Positions 1-13,010 are shown, counted from the stretch's first letter. The stretch: 64,000 bases of DNA from Prosopocoilus inquinatus (GCA_036172665.1 CM069876.1:1302001-1366000), one strand, 5' to 3'. The notes: generated by a model from the sequence alone, not told the origin. Made by a program: numbers and translations.

Positions 1-540
1 GACGTACAAAAACGACGTCGCCGGGCTGTGAAATTTGCCTGTCATCTTCACGTCTTTAATACGTGATTGACATTAGTCATTCGACGTAAACGATGGCCAA
101 TTTTTGACGTGAAAAAGACAACACCTTGCTGCTTGGGTTACGGCACTAGCCCGGGCTTGCCCATAGCTGGTTACGTTCACGGATATTAAGTACAGCAAAT
201 ACAGCATGTCCATTTAGTCGATTTTCAGAGAGTGTGTACATCAAATAGGTTTTGAGGCATCTTAATAATTAAAAGAAACGTCCAATGTTGCTGTTTCTCA
301 TATGATAAACTATTAATAAGAGCAGTTTGTCCGTTTGCAGTAGGCTATGATCAGACCATGATTTGGTTAAAGCTTTCTAAACTACCTGAAAGGTTGCCAG
401 ATTGTACGAAATTCCGCCGTGTGGACTATATCTGGCGTTTGAAAATCTTATTTGGCGCTTGGCGACTCATTTGTGCTACTTTTGTTATTGTCTCAATCAA
501 ATCCTACATTCTAATATGTATAATATTCGAGTCTTTTGTT
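1..540. other. Unassigned intergenic DNA
   Basis: Mixed-composition sequence with a somewhat GC-richer first 180 bases. Only short frames are present, and none has a recognisable motif. No TIR, LTR or RNA gene is seen. It may be the edge of a feature that continues outside the window. Confidence 0.4.
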
Positions 541-1365
541 TCTTGTTAGTTTTATTTTTTTTCTTTCGCTTTCGTTTTTTTTTTTACTTTACGGAATTCC
601 TGTTTTACATTTTGTACACGGTTCCTTCGTTTTGTATTGACCTTTCGTTTCTTTCTCCTTTTGTTTCTTGATTCGTCGTCTTTTCATTTATTTTCTTTTT
701 GTCTATCCATTCTTGTTTTTCGCATTATTTCCTTTTTAATCGAAATGGGCGTCGCATTTTATTGATTTCTTTTCACAGTTCTCTTTTGTTTCCTATGAGT
801 TTGTTTTTATTTGGAAAAGCTTCCAAGATTTTTTTTCACTTCTGTTTTCTTGTAATTCATTTTATGCTCCCGTATTTCTTTTTTGTTTATTTTTATTTTT
901 TATCAAATTGATTTTATTTTGTTGACTGACGCATTTTTGCAGTTGGCTCTTGTTTTCTACTAGTTTTTTTTTTAATTTTTCTTTCTGAGAGTAATTTGTT
1001 TTTTGTTCATCTTAATCTTTCGTTTTTCTTCTTTTTTTGTTTCTTTTGTTTTCTCTTTATGTTTTCATACTATGAATTTCTCTTTTGCTTTTTCTTATCA
1101 AATCGATTTTTCGCTTTTTATTAACCCTTTTTCGTAGTTCATCGTTTTTCATTTGCTTTGCATCCATCACAGTTGCGATCCTTTGTTTTACAGACTCTAA
1201 TTCGTCGTTCTTTTCCTTCTTTGCTTTGTTGAATTATTTACATTCTCACATTCTTGCTTTTATTTTCTACGAACTTGTCGATCTCTTTTTCCCTTCATTT
1301 TATTGCTGTTTTTGTTGCGTTTATCTTTTGTTGGTTTTCATTTGTTCTGATTTTTAATATATTGT
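541..1365. repeat. T-rich, purine-poor low-complexity tract
   Basis: About 800 bases in which the plus strand is dominated by T with C in runs of the TTTTCTTT and TTTCGTTTT kind, and purines are scarce. The Phe/Ser/Leu-rich frames here (for example 699-911 and 1085-1357) are products of this composition and not genes. The strand asymmetry is clear by eye. It may be a decayed pyrimidine-rich simple repeat, or the purine-rich arm of an element read on the minus strand. Confidence 0.6.
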
Positions 1366-1700
1366 TACGTACCCCACCGAGGGTTCGAAATTTGGGGGGT
1401 CGTATCCCTCTCCTTGGGGGGGTCGTCGCGCTAGCTCGACGTACATACCTGTGACAATGAAAAGGGTACTTACCTGCAGTTCTCTATGGGGGATCCAAAA
1501 TTTACTCCAGTCTCCGGTTATACAAACAGTTTATTGTCTCCCAAAAGAGGAGGTATACCAGGCAACACCTTCCACTCTTCATGTGTCTCTCACATCCAGC
1601 TTACCTGGTACCCCTCCTACATTATTCCAGATACCCACCAACAGGTGGCCTCTGGGGCACGTTCACGGCAATATCAAACCGACGATTTTTTATTTGTTTT
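1366..1700. other. GC-richer segment, possible decayed retroelement end
   Basis: The base composition changes abruptly at about 1366 from T-rich to G/C-rich, with runs of G near 1395-1430. The segment opens with TGTTACG at 1373, the same first seven bases as the solo LTR at 60744, so it may be a degenerate LTR. No matching end or target duplication was found. Short frames such as 1451-1720 have no recognisable domain. Confidence 0.3.
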
Positions 1701-1717
1701 CTTTTTCTATATACATT

Positions 1718-2391
1718 TAGTGTTGTAAATGGGATTATTAACCGGTTAATTATCCGGTTAATAACACTCGGTAAATTATGTTATTAAAATAACTCTGTTT
1801 TATGACGTTATAAATGTTAATAAAACGGAAAACGGAAAGGAAAATCTGAAATACAATAATTTACAAAGTGCACTTGTCATTTTTGCATTGAAGGTTACGG
1901 ATATAAAAACTTTCTCTCGAAATTCCACACATATTTTACCTTATTGTCCACCTTAGGGGGGAAACTTCCTAGAGGAGGCTCTACCTGTAATTATTATAAT
2001 ACTTCCGGTTATAAGATCATAACATAACCTTTAAATTATTAGAAAATTATTTTTAAACTTTCAATGGAGACTTAAAATTGAAAATATACGTTCATTACAC
2101 TTTTATCAGTGTCTGTTTATAGTTTAAAAACCATTTTCTTACAATTTTTATGAGACAAGTGTCAATTTCAACTTTTAATTATTATTCATACATAAGAAAG
2201 ATTATTTTCTCATAAAATCAGGATTGTGTGGTAGCAGTATATGGTCTTTTCTGAAAGGTTAAGTAAAAAGCAACACAATAGAGCCAGTTTCATTTCATTT
2301 TGTTATTTACTTTATTTACCGTTTAATTTACCGGTAGAAAATCCAGTAAATTTAGTCAATTATATAATTTACCAGTAAATTTACAACACTA
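1718..2391. mobile_element. Non-autonomous hAT-like element
   Basis: The element starts TAGTGTTGTAAA and ends with the complement TTACAACACTA, an imperfect terminal inverted repeat rich in ACCGGT and TTTACCGGTAAAT motifs. It is flanked by an exact 8-bp direct repeat, TATACATT (1710-1717 and 2392-2399). An 8-bp duplication with ends of the form YARNG is typical of the hAT superfamily. The 674-bp body has no transposase frame, so it would need a hAT transposase supplied elsewhere. Confidence 0.72.
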
Positions 2392-2399
2392 TATACATT

Positions 2400-4600
2400 A
2401 TCTTTATTCACAATTTTCTTTTATTCTCAACTGAGACAATAGAAAAGAAATACAGCTGAACCAAAGATACCTTAAATATTCAGTCTTTATGTAGTGCAGT
2501 TATCTTTAATAATTTAAGTACGTTTGTGGTACGTTTAAATAGGTATTACAGTATGTTTAGTATTATTACATAAAACTGTAGCTTGTGTTTACAGATTTCT
2601 GCATTAAGCACTTAACATTTCAGAGTGTCGCCGTTACAATTGTTTACGAAATATAAAAACATTTTAAACCAACTGTCAAAGTACACGTGCTTCCGTCATT
2701 TGATCGTAAAAGCGTTATAACAAACCATGTGTTAGAACAATGTGGTCGGGCGTCGCTGGATTTTCGCGCTGTTAAATGTTGCAAACAGGCGTCTTTTTAA
2801 ACAGGCTCAACAAGTGGCGGGCGCCGCGACGACAGCGCCGCTATTTACGACGTTGTCCGCGCCACGACGCGTCCCTCCACCTGTTTCTGTGCCTGCATAC
2901 CGATACAGCGACGGTTCCTTGACCGACGGCTTTACATGTGAAATATTGGCTACCCAAGTTTTGTTTCAGTTTATGTGTTCCGTTTATTATAATTTCGTGA
3001 CCGTGCGCTTATATTTAGCTTATTTTTCAGTTTCTTAGGTGAGATTTTATGATTTATTTTTGTTTTGTTATACTCCGTACAGTTTGTTTTTATGACTAGG
3101 AACCTTAGGGTCACGAGACGCCAGGCGTCTGTCCGGTGTCTGCTGATTATTTATCGCATGTTTACGTACCGAACGCTGTCAATGACGATCTATTTCATAA
3201 CTAACCACAATTAACATAGTTTTAGCTATAATTTCCAGCGATTCCATGAATTTCGCCTGGTCACAAGTTAGGTTAGGTTCAGGTAAAAGAAAAAAAAAGC
3301 ACGTTACACCTACCCTCTTTCCTATTATGTCAGGTTCGGGAATTTCTTAACCGCTCTTGCTGAAACAAACTTGAAATAAAATTCGAAATAATTAACAGAA
3401 CTAACACACGTATCTTTGAATTATTCCCGAGATTTGAAATAAAACAGAATTTTTGTTTTACATTAATTTAAAACTACAATTTAAATGTGATTTTTTTAGT
3501 AACTTTATTTTTTTTTCTTTCAGTTTTCGCATTATCGGTGCTCTTCATATTTAAGTTATAAACAGGTGCTAAATTGTAAGTAATTTTAAATTTCATTTTT
3601 TTGATGTGAAATACTGAAATGACGGCAGCTTTATAATTTTTTCCTGTACGTGATTATTATGTCCCACTGACGTGAAGGTTCGCAACTCGGCTAGTGATAC
3701 AGGTTTCCAACCACTAGATGGCCGCACGAGTAACAAAAATTTGATTTCTGGATTGCTGGAAACCCTCTTTTTATATCGGCTTTTATTACTTACATGAGTT
3801 CGAAGTTAATGCGTTTCCTATAATCGAGGGATTAAAAAAAAATAAATAGCCGATGGAAATAATTTTTCGTCTGGTGATTTTTCCGGTATACTTTTTTCCC
3901 ATCGACTTAACTTGCCCTTTATTGCATATATATTTTTTTTTCCTGTACATAAATCGCTGGTGTTTAAAACAATAAAAGCCATCAGCCAATGGGTTCTGTC
4001 CGCCGGAATATAAATTAGGGTGGCTAAAATAAATAAAGGGGAGTTCAGATCAATAATTTACAACTGTGTAGAGTTTTATGTTAGTCTCATATGTACCTAC
4101 TGAAATTACTGGTCCGCATTTTTACAATCCAGAAATTCTCCAGAGATTTTGTTTCAAATAAATGTTCGATGATGTAACTGCAATGGCTGGAGTATAATGG
4201 CCATTTTTACTGTGCATTTCCTATTAAATTCATTCACTTATTCCTGTTTTTATTATCTTTTACTTGCCACAAATATTTAGGTACATTTACACAAAAATAT
4301 ATGCCCACCTATTAATAACATGGTACATTGATTTAATCGTATTTACTATAAAATCTGTAACGATAATGAAGATGAGACAAAGGAACAATAAAAGTATTTC
4401 AAATTTTAATTAATAAAAATTTGGGGACTTAATATATTAAATGACCTGTTTCTTTTTTTGTTTATTATATGATTATTAAAGTACACAAAATTTTATATTT
4501 GAAGAAAGAATTTTTAATTATTATAAAAATGAAATTTTGTATTATTGAAAAAGGTTCAGATCAGCAACGTCAAAATCATGACAAACATTTAAAAAGAAAT
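2400..4600. other. Intergenic DNA with a small CpG-rich patch
   Basis: AT-rich sequence without recognisable genes. A CpG-rich patch at about 2735-2930 covers a 98-codon frame (2742-3038) that does not open with ATG and matches no known family. The patch could be a promoter or first exon, but nothing decides this. A short TTAGG-like run at about 3258-3270 is too short to be telomeric. Confidence 0.35.
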
Positions 4601-4608
4601 GTTTTGCT

Positions 4609-5508
4609 CGGTGTTGTTACAGATACATTTCTAATAGTATCTAGATACAGACGCACACAAATATGTATCTAGATGCAAATACAGATACTTCTTCCGAAAA
4701 ATATCTAGATACAGATATAGATACAAAAAAAAGTATCTGCAGTTTATCAAGATACTTGCAAGTGTAAAATTCAATAACCTATGCAGTAGTGGAGGTACGG
4801 TATTATTTGCGATCCAAATCGACTTTTTTTGTGAAAATTGACAAAGTTTTCGTATGAATATGTGAATAATGTACACGCTAAAATCTGTGATAATTTTCAC
4901 AATTTTTTTCAGCAGTATATCTTTTTAAATAGAAAATTTATCTTTGTAATTAAGTTGGCCAATAAGCTGATAAGTAATTACCTGGTTTTGTATGAAACCA
5001 AGTCAAGTCAACGTAAAATATAAAGTTATCAACAGAAGTGACTCTACTTCCGTATCAGACAAGTTAAATGTCAAATGAATCTAGGATCCTTAGTTGCAAC
5101 CTTGTTGTAGCTAAGAGAGCGTTCCCATAATCAAGAGAAGTTGATAAAATCAACAATACAGTCTTTTCCTTTTGATTTTCTCCTTTTGTCAATTATCTTT
5201 CTCAATTTTTAAAATAATTTTCAAGTTTCTGAACTATCAAATCGCATTTTAAATAGAACAGTCATTTGACAAACTGGACAACATAATTAACCCGAGGGGA
5301 AAATCAACAGAAAAAGACTGTAAAATCGGAGGTTGCATTTCCGCCAAGGTCTGCTGATTTTATGGAAGTTCAAAATGTATCTAAAATGTATCTTAGTATC
5401 TCAAATGAATAGATACAATGTAATTGTATCTAGACGCAGATACAGTTACATTTTTTAGTAGTATCTGAGATATGTATCTAGATACTCAAAAAGTATTTAG
5501 ATACACTG
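4609..5508. mobile_element. Non-autonomous hAT-like element with GTATCTAGATAC clusters
   Basis: A 900-bp element bounded by an exact 8-bp duplication GTTTTGCT (4601-4608 and 5509-5516). The left end begins CGGTG and the right end, read on the minus strand, begins CAGTG, close to the hAT consensus. Both subterminal regions (4620-4755 and 5375-5505) carry many copies of GTATCTAGATAC, GATACAGATAC and related forms in both orientations. Clustered subterminal motifs of this kind are known transposase-binding sites in hAT elements; that role is inferred here. The two small frames inside (4631-4900 minus, 4838-5023 plus) do not look like a transposase. Confidence 0.75.
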
Positions 5509-5516
5509 GTTTTGCT

Positions 5517-8500
5517 CATATATGCAGAACAGATATGAATGCAAACAATTGCCAATAAATAGTGTTGTGGGGAAGTGCATTTAGGATATTCGAAACTTTA
5601 CTTTAAGAAAATAAGCGGACACTGTTAAACCTGGAAAAAATGCTCGAAGTTTTACTATCGTTTGTTAGTTTCTCTTTAACAGTGCTCGTTTATAAACTAT
5701 TTTCTTGCAATTTTCAACGGACACGTGTCGACTTCAATTGGAATTCCATGGTTTTCGCGAAGAAAACAGGAAACTTTTTGAGCTCCTATCATATGTATAG
5801 TCGGCCACACCTAAAAAGCTACAATTTGACATTTCTGTGAGCCTCGTAGCACAAGGTCTTAACGATGACTTTGCGTGCAAGAGGTACAATTTAGGTGCGG
5901 ACGACTGTCCGTACCTAAGGAAATAGTCCCAGGAAGTTGTGGTATAGAGGAAAACAAAAATACCAAATTAGAAGATCGAGCAATCATCTTCTTTTCTAAT
6001 GACATGGATCCAATAATATGTATCTCTTTCACTCTTTTGACATTGTCTGTTACTCTTTTAAACCACTTAAGGTACACTATAGTATTTCCCTACGACTTCA
6101 GAAAAGAACGCGACTGTACGCAACACAAAATAAAAGCGAATTCAATAAAACGTAATGTTGCGTTGCCCTTCAAAGATCGGTGCTTATTCTGTGTGGTTTT
6201 TATTTTATGTTAAGACAATGACTTAATTTGCATTTGTTGATTACATTGCCAAAATTTGCCTTTGCTCTATTCTGGTTTAAGGATATTACTGTGTATGTAT
6301 TAAATATCTTGCCCACCAGAAAAGAACAGTTGGAAAATTAGTTATTTTTTCTAACTTTCTGCTTGAATTTGGCTACTGAGTGTCCCTCCTGTATTTACAT
6401 TCCCTTACCAAGGCCAGATGAATTGATATCTGAACTTTGAAAAATGTTTTTTTTTTTTTGTAAAAAATGAAAAGCGTATGTCAAAGTGGCTCCCTCAAGT
6501 TCAAAACTAGTGTCAACATTACTGTATTTTTTAAATTACTAGGAGTAATGTCAATTCGTCTTGATATTTAACTTGTCAAAAAATTCGTTTTGATATTTAA
6601 CTTGTCAAAATAAGCGTCGGTATAGTAACCATGGTAACACCTAATTGATGAGTGTTAGAGTGCGCTAGTTGACATACTCTCATGGCCTGCTTTACTGGAA
6701 TACATTTTTAGGTGAATTGGGCAGGCCGTACATGACATATCAATTTAGCTGGCCGTGCTATTACTAACATTTGTGTAGATCTTTGGTCGAATCAGTTAGT
6801 AGAAATGTATAAATGTCTATAATTCTAATTGAGCATGATAGTACCTGTTAAACGAAATGTCATACTGAATCATGAAAGGCTCTGAGCAGAGACTTACGTC
6901 TACACCTCAAACGGGACCTGCACTACGATTGCATGTCATAAACCGATAAACCATAAGAATTTGTTGTATTTAATAACTTTCCTACTGATTTTGTTACTAA
7001 TGCTGTTTTTGATTCTTACAAGTTTTAATTGCTTTTTAGTCATTTAGCAATGTCTTGCATACATGTTTATGGTGAATGCTGAATATTAGAATGCGATTTC
7101 TTAAGGAATCACAAGCTATTTACACTGAAACGTGCATGAGTTTGTGTAACACTTTCTGCATAAGACCATTAGCAGAGTTTATCCACCTGTGATTTGCTAC
7201 GGCGGCGTTCTCTGCGCAAACAAAATTTACGCACGTTCGTACATTGTAAGCGCTGTTAAATGTTTATACATATTTATGTTATTACCTCTTTTATGTTCGT
7301 TTTATCTAAACTGCTCTCTGTTATTGAACTGCGATATCGGTTATTATAAAATCAAATCAATAAGAAGGAGCAGTAACGACTTTACATCAAGACATTAAGA
7401 TTGTATTCGGCCAGATTATATCGCTGTATCGTAATATGCCCTGACTCTTATTGGCGAGCTTGATGCACACAACTAAAGTTGTCCTAATCTTAAAATGAAA
7501 TTCAATATAATCGTTATTTATGAATTTTTGTTAAAAAATCTTCCTGTTCCAATTTTTTTGTATCCGATTTTTCACTTTAGCAGAACAGTCTGACATACAA
7601 TATGGAAACCGACTCATGTTACATAGCGGTTTATACAGGTTGTTCTTTTATTGTGTGCAAAAAAAAAACCTCAGTATAAGTACACGAAATGCTACCTTCT
7701 GCGGGTATTTTTTGATGGCCACCGTATCATAGCCAAAAAAAATCGGATTCCACTTGCTTGGAACTGCTGAAATGTGCGAGAAAGACAGGAAGGTCAACTT
7801 CGCCTTCCTCTCGGCATGAACACGCCCACCGATACCGTATTCGACCTTTAACGCAATGTTTCGTAATAATAACCACTGATATCGCTTATTATTTTATTTA
7901 AAATTTTAATTTACTGAGCGAAGTAATATGTTTCACGATATCAACTATCGTCGAAAATTATGCACCAATTTGGCAAGCGCGTTAAAAATGTTCTTCCTTC
8001 ACCATTTTACGTAAATAAACTTTTACTGTAATCTCGCTGTTAGCTGTGAAAGTACTACTACTTACGGTCCATGGAAAAAAAGTAAATGTCAAATTTTTAT
8101 AAGTCTATTAAAAATAATATGGAATGAGAAATTACAATTTGTTTGTACCTCGCTTTTAATTTGTTCGGCAATTACGAACCGCAGCTTCATGAATTGCAGT
8201 AGATTTTAATTTAAAAATACTTAAATTTGTAATTACTTGCCGTGAAGTTAATTTAAATTGTAAACGTTTTGACGGACCAGCTGATCGGAGCGGCGCTGAT
8301 TTACGTCGTTCCTGCTCAAGATCCAGTACGGCACTCAACCTGGCCTACTTCGGCTGCGGGTCGTAATTGAAGAGGCGGCCGCGTTTCACTTTTAGCTAAG
8401 CCAGCAGTTCTCAAACGGTTTAGTGAAAATCTGCCACTGCATTTTTCGCGAAAACTATTAAATTTTTGCTAAGACATCTGAGTTCAATCGTTGCCATTTA

Positions 8501-9240
8501 AGACGATATATTACAGGTTTAAATATTTGCACACAGTAAAAAAGAAACACCCTATATAATAGTCAGAATTATTAGGTTAAGCGAGAGAAAATATATTTTA
8601 TTAAGCGAGCTGATGGTAAAGTGTGCAGTTGTGTATCCAAAATCTGATAAATCCGGATTGGATCGTGCTATACAGTGTGCCCGGATTTCGTAGGGGCAGC
8701 ATGGGTAACTTCTGTATTTGAAGAGATAAAGAGATGATTAAATTAGCAAAAAGGTGTCGGTTCGAGAACTCATTAACAATCCACTTTTAAATATTACTTG
8801 TCATGGCCATCTTGGTTAAAATTTTACAAAAACCAAAATCTCCTAATTTCTTTTAATTGCCATAACTTTTTTGTTACTTAAGATATTGAGATGCGGTTTG
8901 AACTAACTTGCATGATAATTTAAGTACCTTTATGGACACTTAACAAAATTAATTTCATTTTCGCAAATTTTCAATAATCTAACCTAACCTTAAAATTTTA
9001 AATTGGTACCCACCCTCTAATTTTTTTGGCTCTAAGAGGGAATCTTTTTCTGAATGATGCATCACATAATTGGAAACTTCTTTTGAAAAACCGAACTTAT
9101 TCTTTTTACGAACAGAAATCGCTAGTGTCATGATCAGAGAAACTTTGCTTTTTGTTTATTAAGTTAGGCTACAGTAGCACTGACCGATTGCAGCAGAAAT
9201 AACCAAAAGACTTTTTTATTTCATTTGATGCACTGAAATG
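5517..9240. other. Intergenic DNA, no recognisable gene
   Basis: About 3.7 kb of AT-rich sequence. Frames such as 5875-6213 (112 codons) and its antisense partner overlap each other and show no family motif. A GC-richer patch lies at about 8265-8390. Several stretches resemble eroded ends of Tc1/mariner-type elements, such as TACAGTGTGCCC near 8670, but no partner ends were found. Confidence 0.4.
6553..6610. repeat. Tandem duplication of a 29-bp unit
   Basis: Two adjacent 29-bp units (6553-6581 and 6582-6610) differ at one base. Each contains TTGATATTTAACTTGTC or its T variant. It is probably a local slippage duplication. Confidence 0.8.
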
Positions 9241-9242
9241 TA

Positions 9243-9636
9243 CAGGGTGTTTTGGAAGTGTGACTGAAAATGAAGATGGATACAATATGAAACAAATGCA
9301 AAAGATGCAGGTTAATTTTTCTTTTTTTTTTGTGTTCATTTTGAAACGAAAATTTCTACTAGCTTCTCAATATTTGGACAAATGTGATAGTTTCCCCTTA
9401 GTAGTGTCATTTTTTTTGCTTTCAAATTTAATAATTAAAACCATAATGATGCGTTTTTCTAAGAAATGTTATGTTTTTAATCTTAATAATTTATTTAAAG
9501 AAATTTTCTTATTCACCAGTGTCGCTATATAATACAGAAACAAAATACTTATTAAACTTTGATTTGTGCAGTAAAAAAGATTCAATCGTATAAAAACCAA
9601 GGTTCTGTTTCCAGCAACTCCTCCGAAAACATCCTG
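9243..9636. mobile_element. Short TIR element, Tc1/mariner-like ends
   Basis: The left end is TA then CAGGGTGTTTTGGAAG; the right end read on the minus strand is TA then CAGGATGTTTTCGGAG. The two form an imperfect inverted repeat of about 20 bp with TA at both outer edges. No transposase is encoded. The CAGGGTGT start recurs at several elements in this window. Confidence 0.5.
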
Positions 9637-9639
9637 TAT

Positions 9640-10152
9640 AAATATTTCATGCACAGTTGTAGTAAAAAAAATTTTTGTAACCAAAATATGAAGCTCCCGT
9701 GTACCTCTATAACAAAATAACATTTAGAACTGATGTCCACAATATTAATATTCGATTTTAAGGTAGACTTACTCCTCCATTACACAAAATGGAACAATTC
9801 AAATTTAAAAATTCTTTCTCTTACCAAATTGTCCTTGTCTTAAATTCTACCTATTTCTGGACTGATAACCTAAGTATCGGTACGTTTAAGAATAACTCCA
9901 ACTGTTTGCGAAGCAATGTGAGTCTCTTGGGTAATATTTGTTACGGTTATTTGTTTATATTATCTGATGCACACTATATATTTACGCCAACATCTGTTTT
10001 TATTTACTTATCTTTTTTAAAGACCTTACCTTCAACCACGGGTGAATATCTGGATTCCGCCATATTTCCCTTTGCTATCTTGTTATTTGTACATGTATAC
10101 CGGATGTGATCTTACAAGGTGAAATAAAGTTGTTCATTATTATTATTATTAA
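9640..10152 (+). other. Possible 3' end of a LINE
   Basis: The segment ends with an AATAAA-type signal (10123-10128) followed by an (ATT)n tail (about 10136-10150), a common form of insect LINE 3' terminus. It contains a 106-codon frame starting with ATG (9789-10109), rich in Phe, Leu and Ser, that matches no domain I know. It could be an eroded LINE 3' region or chance sequence. Confidence 0.35.
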
Positions 10153-10870
10153 TAACAAAGAAGGAAACAACGAAACGACAGATTCACAGATCGAGAATAA
10201 AAACTAAGAAAAAACAAAACAAAGAAAAAATGCATTAAAAAATGAGATGAGTTATTCTGTAAAAGTCACATGAAAAATCAAACTGGACAACCAGTGGCGA
10301 AGCAATAGGGTTTGCGGGGGTTGAAAGGCAATTCGACGCCATGGTCGCTTGCATTTTGAAACTTTACATTTTTGTTGTTTTTACGGTACAATAAATTATT
10401 TTAATTGCTTTTAATTTCATGCACAGTCAAATTATATTTATACATATAACCTACAATCTTGTCACTCTTGACGTTACGTCAAATATTTGCCAAATAAATC
10501 AACAAAATACATCCGGTTCCAGTGTTGTAAATAGCCAAATAAAAATGCTCTTAATTTTACCATTTTACTGGCAACTAATTTTTTATCGATTTGTAGTAAC
10601 AATAATTCGTTTAACTGGTTTCGACAAAGGTACTTACATAGAGTAGCGAACAATAAAATTCGCATGTTATTTTCAGAATGTAAACCTCGCTTTAATATTT
10701 TTGAAATAAGTTTATTATAAATTGCACTGTTCATAATTCGTATTTATTTTGTACATTGACAAAATGATTCATGTAAATTATAGTTAACAAGTAAGAATAC
10801 TGATTTTGCGATGTAAGTTTGAAAAGAAAGAAGAGTTGCTATAATATTAAAATTTATTAAATTTTACATT
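10153..10870. other. Intergenic DNA
   Basis: AT-rich sequence with short overlapping frames on both strands (10419-10646 plus, 10474-10734 minus) and no family motif. Nothing else is seen. Confidence 0.4.
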
Positions 10871-10874
10871 TCAA

Positions 10875-11020
10875 CGCTATTTTTTATGAACATATAAAAT
10901 AGCGACATCTTACTATCGCTTTTTGACCTAACATTGCAGTAGGATAGACAAATTGAAGCGGGATTTGCTCCTAATGAGTCCCCCATGCAAGGCGGCCATG
11001 CTTGCTGTCAAAGCATAATG
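10875..11020 (+). repeat. Fold-back repeat family, locus 1 (module M1)
   Basis: A short palindrome at 10875-10904 (CGCTATTTTTTATG with its near complement CATATAAAATAGCG) leads into a roughly 115-bp module beginning GACATCTTACTATCGC and ending CAAAGCATAATG. The module is almost identical to 25162-25290. Its first 38 bp form both arms of a hairpin at 56041-56128. This locus carries module M1 without the M2 and M3 modules found at the other loci. Confidence 0.8.
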
Positions 11021-11040
11021 CTATTTTTTATGTTTTGACA

Positions 11041-13008
11041 CAAACAAAACTTCAATAGGAACCTAATTTAAATACCAAATTTATATAAATGTACATGATA
11101 TGTTAACTCGGCCGGATTTTAGTAGTCCGACTAAGGTCACTGTATCAACAAACTTCGTGTTCAGGTGGCTACATTTGTGATATTTTCCAAGGCTGGTAGA
11201 GCTAGACTGTGTACTAGAAGGTTGCCTTGATCAGCAGAGGGGACAGAGTATCTCGTTACGTCACGGCACATGTTAAATTCCATTGGGCATATTAATGAGA
11301 TTTTTACATTACTATTTGATTAATATGAGCATAGAATTGATTCCATTTTTAATGAATTAGATTAAGTTTTGGGAAACAGATTAAAACTCACTCTGTTTAC
11401 TTCACCGTGACGGATAGAAGTTTCGTGTGACGTCACGAGTTAGTTTTGCGGGCAGGAAATTTCAAACTGCATGTTAAATGGGAACGAGGCGACCTGCTAG
11501 ATGCAATATCAGTTTTACCAACCTTGATACTTTCTACCTATCCTTGTCGCACAATAAACTTATCTAGAGATAAAAAAGAACACAGTCAAAAGTTTGTAAA
11601 TCAAAGTGACGTTTCACAAATGGCAATTTGTATTATCACATAGCCTAATACAGCTTCAAAGTTGCACTAGCTGGTTCTTTTAAATTATTAATAATCGGTC
11701 CCTTAACTTCTTTGTAAAGTTCCCTTTTTTGTATTAAAATGAGCGTGAAACTTTTAAAGAAAGAATGGAAAAGTGATTAGTGGTTTTTATTATAAAGTAA
11801 GTTGGCATGCTAACATATGTTGCAGTGATTGAGATACCGGGTTTTCCAAGAAAATCAGAGTCCCACATGATCAGACTAACTACCCTTCATGAAAAACTTG
11901 TTTCGCGGAGTTTAAAAACACTCTAAGGTATTTGCATCACGTTACGTAATGTAGACGTACAGTTGGGTGCACAGGAGTGTGGAGATCATTTGACGCAAAA
12001 GTCGAAATTACGTAATAATCTCAAAAACGGTTAGATTTAGGTGTAGACAATGGTTATAAACAAAGTGTATAATTTTATGAGCGATCCAAATTTTTTCATA
12101 TAGTATAGAGTGTGCTATTTAAAATAAAACAGTTACATCCAGCATCACTGTTCTGATTCACCCTGTATATCTGAACATAATTTTGAGTCGTGTACCTCTA
12201 AAATTTGAAACATTTGAAACTTTTTTGGTATCTTCAGTATTTATAGAAATGTGGTCTGAGAAGGCACTGTTGGGAAATCCTGTACATTGTCTCTGACACG
12301 TCCTATCCATCATCATGGCAAAAAGAATGAATAAAGTTATTACAAATGCAACTCTTAAATTCTTATACTATATTACGCAATAATCAACCATTACACTGAT
12401 ATGTAACAACTTTCTCGTTATCAGTCTCTGACAAATGTCTTGGCATTTCAACAGCTGATTATACCAGCAATAAATCCACAAAATTTGACAATGTTTTTAA
12501 AATTCTATATCTGATACTTTGCTGCGTAACATAACGTTTTTTTTAATTATATAAAATGACGTTGCTTTCCGTAAATCAAGTGTACAATTGTTATTGCTCA
12601 CTACCGTACCTGATCTTCATTGTTATTGGTTTTATTCGTATTTTTTTGTAATAAGCATTATTACATGCATGTATGAAACATTTGTGTTAATTTTTGCATA
12701 ACACATTTTCGGATACACGTTAAAGAACCGAAATGGAACGTTTTGTCGCCAGCAAAATATTTTTCCAAAAAATATCTGCCGGATCTGGCTTGGTAAGGTC
12801 TGGTGTCTGACGTACCGATGCGTACCAGTTGTCGTTATGGTTAGGGTCAGGTCTATGAGCGCAAACCTTTATCATAAGTGTAAGTTTGGTTACCTAATCT
12901 TAGCGATCACGTGGTAGATATAATCATTCAGTTAATGCGAAAGAGGTAATTAGTAAATACAACATTCCAGGTAAATGCGTTACTGTTAGTAAGGCGTTAG
13001 TAAAAATA
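11041..13008. other. Intergenic DNA, no recognisable gene
   Basis: About 2 kb of AT-rich sequence. A possible element end, CACCCTGTATA, occurs near 12160, but no partner was found. The 65-codon frame at 11446-11643 is not recognised. Confidence 0.4.
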
Positions 13009-13010
13009 TA

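Noticed and set aside
402..1357. Phe/Ser-rich membrane-like proteins in the T-rich tract
   Set aside because: They are translations of TTT/TTC/TCT-rich low-complexity DNA in several overlapping frames.
1375..1400. tRNA or SINE B-box (GGGTTCGAAATT)
   Set aside because: No matching A-box, cloverleaf or tRNA 3' end is present.
2742..3038. 98-codon frame in the CpG-rich patch as a gene
   Set aside because: It opens at a GTG, has no domain, and the in-phase composition is explained by the local GC content.
3258..3270. Telomeric TTAGG repeat, also near 8982-8993
   Set aside because: Only about two units at each place; expected by chance in AT-rich insect DNA.
8660..9240. TIR element beginning TACAGTGTGCCC
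   Set aside because: No inverted partner with the same words was found downstream.
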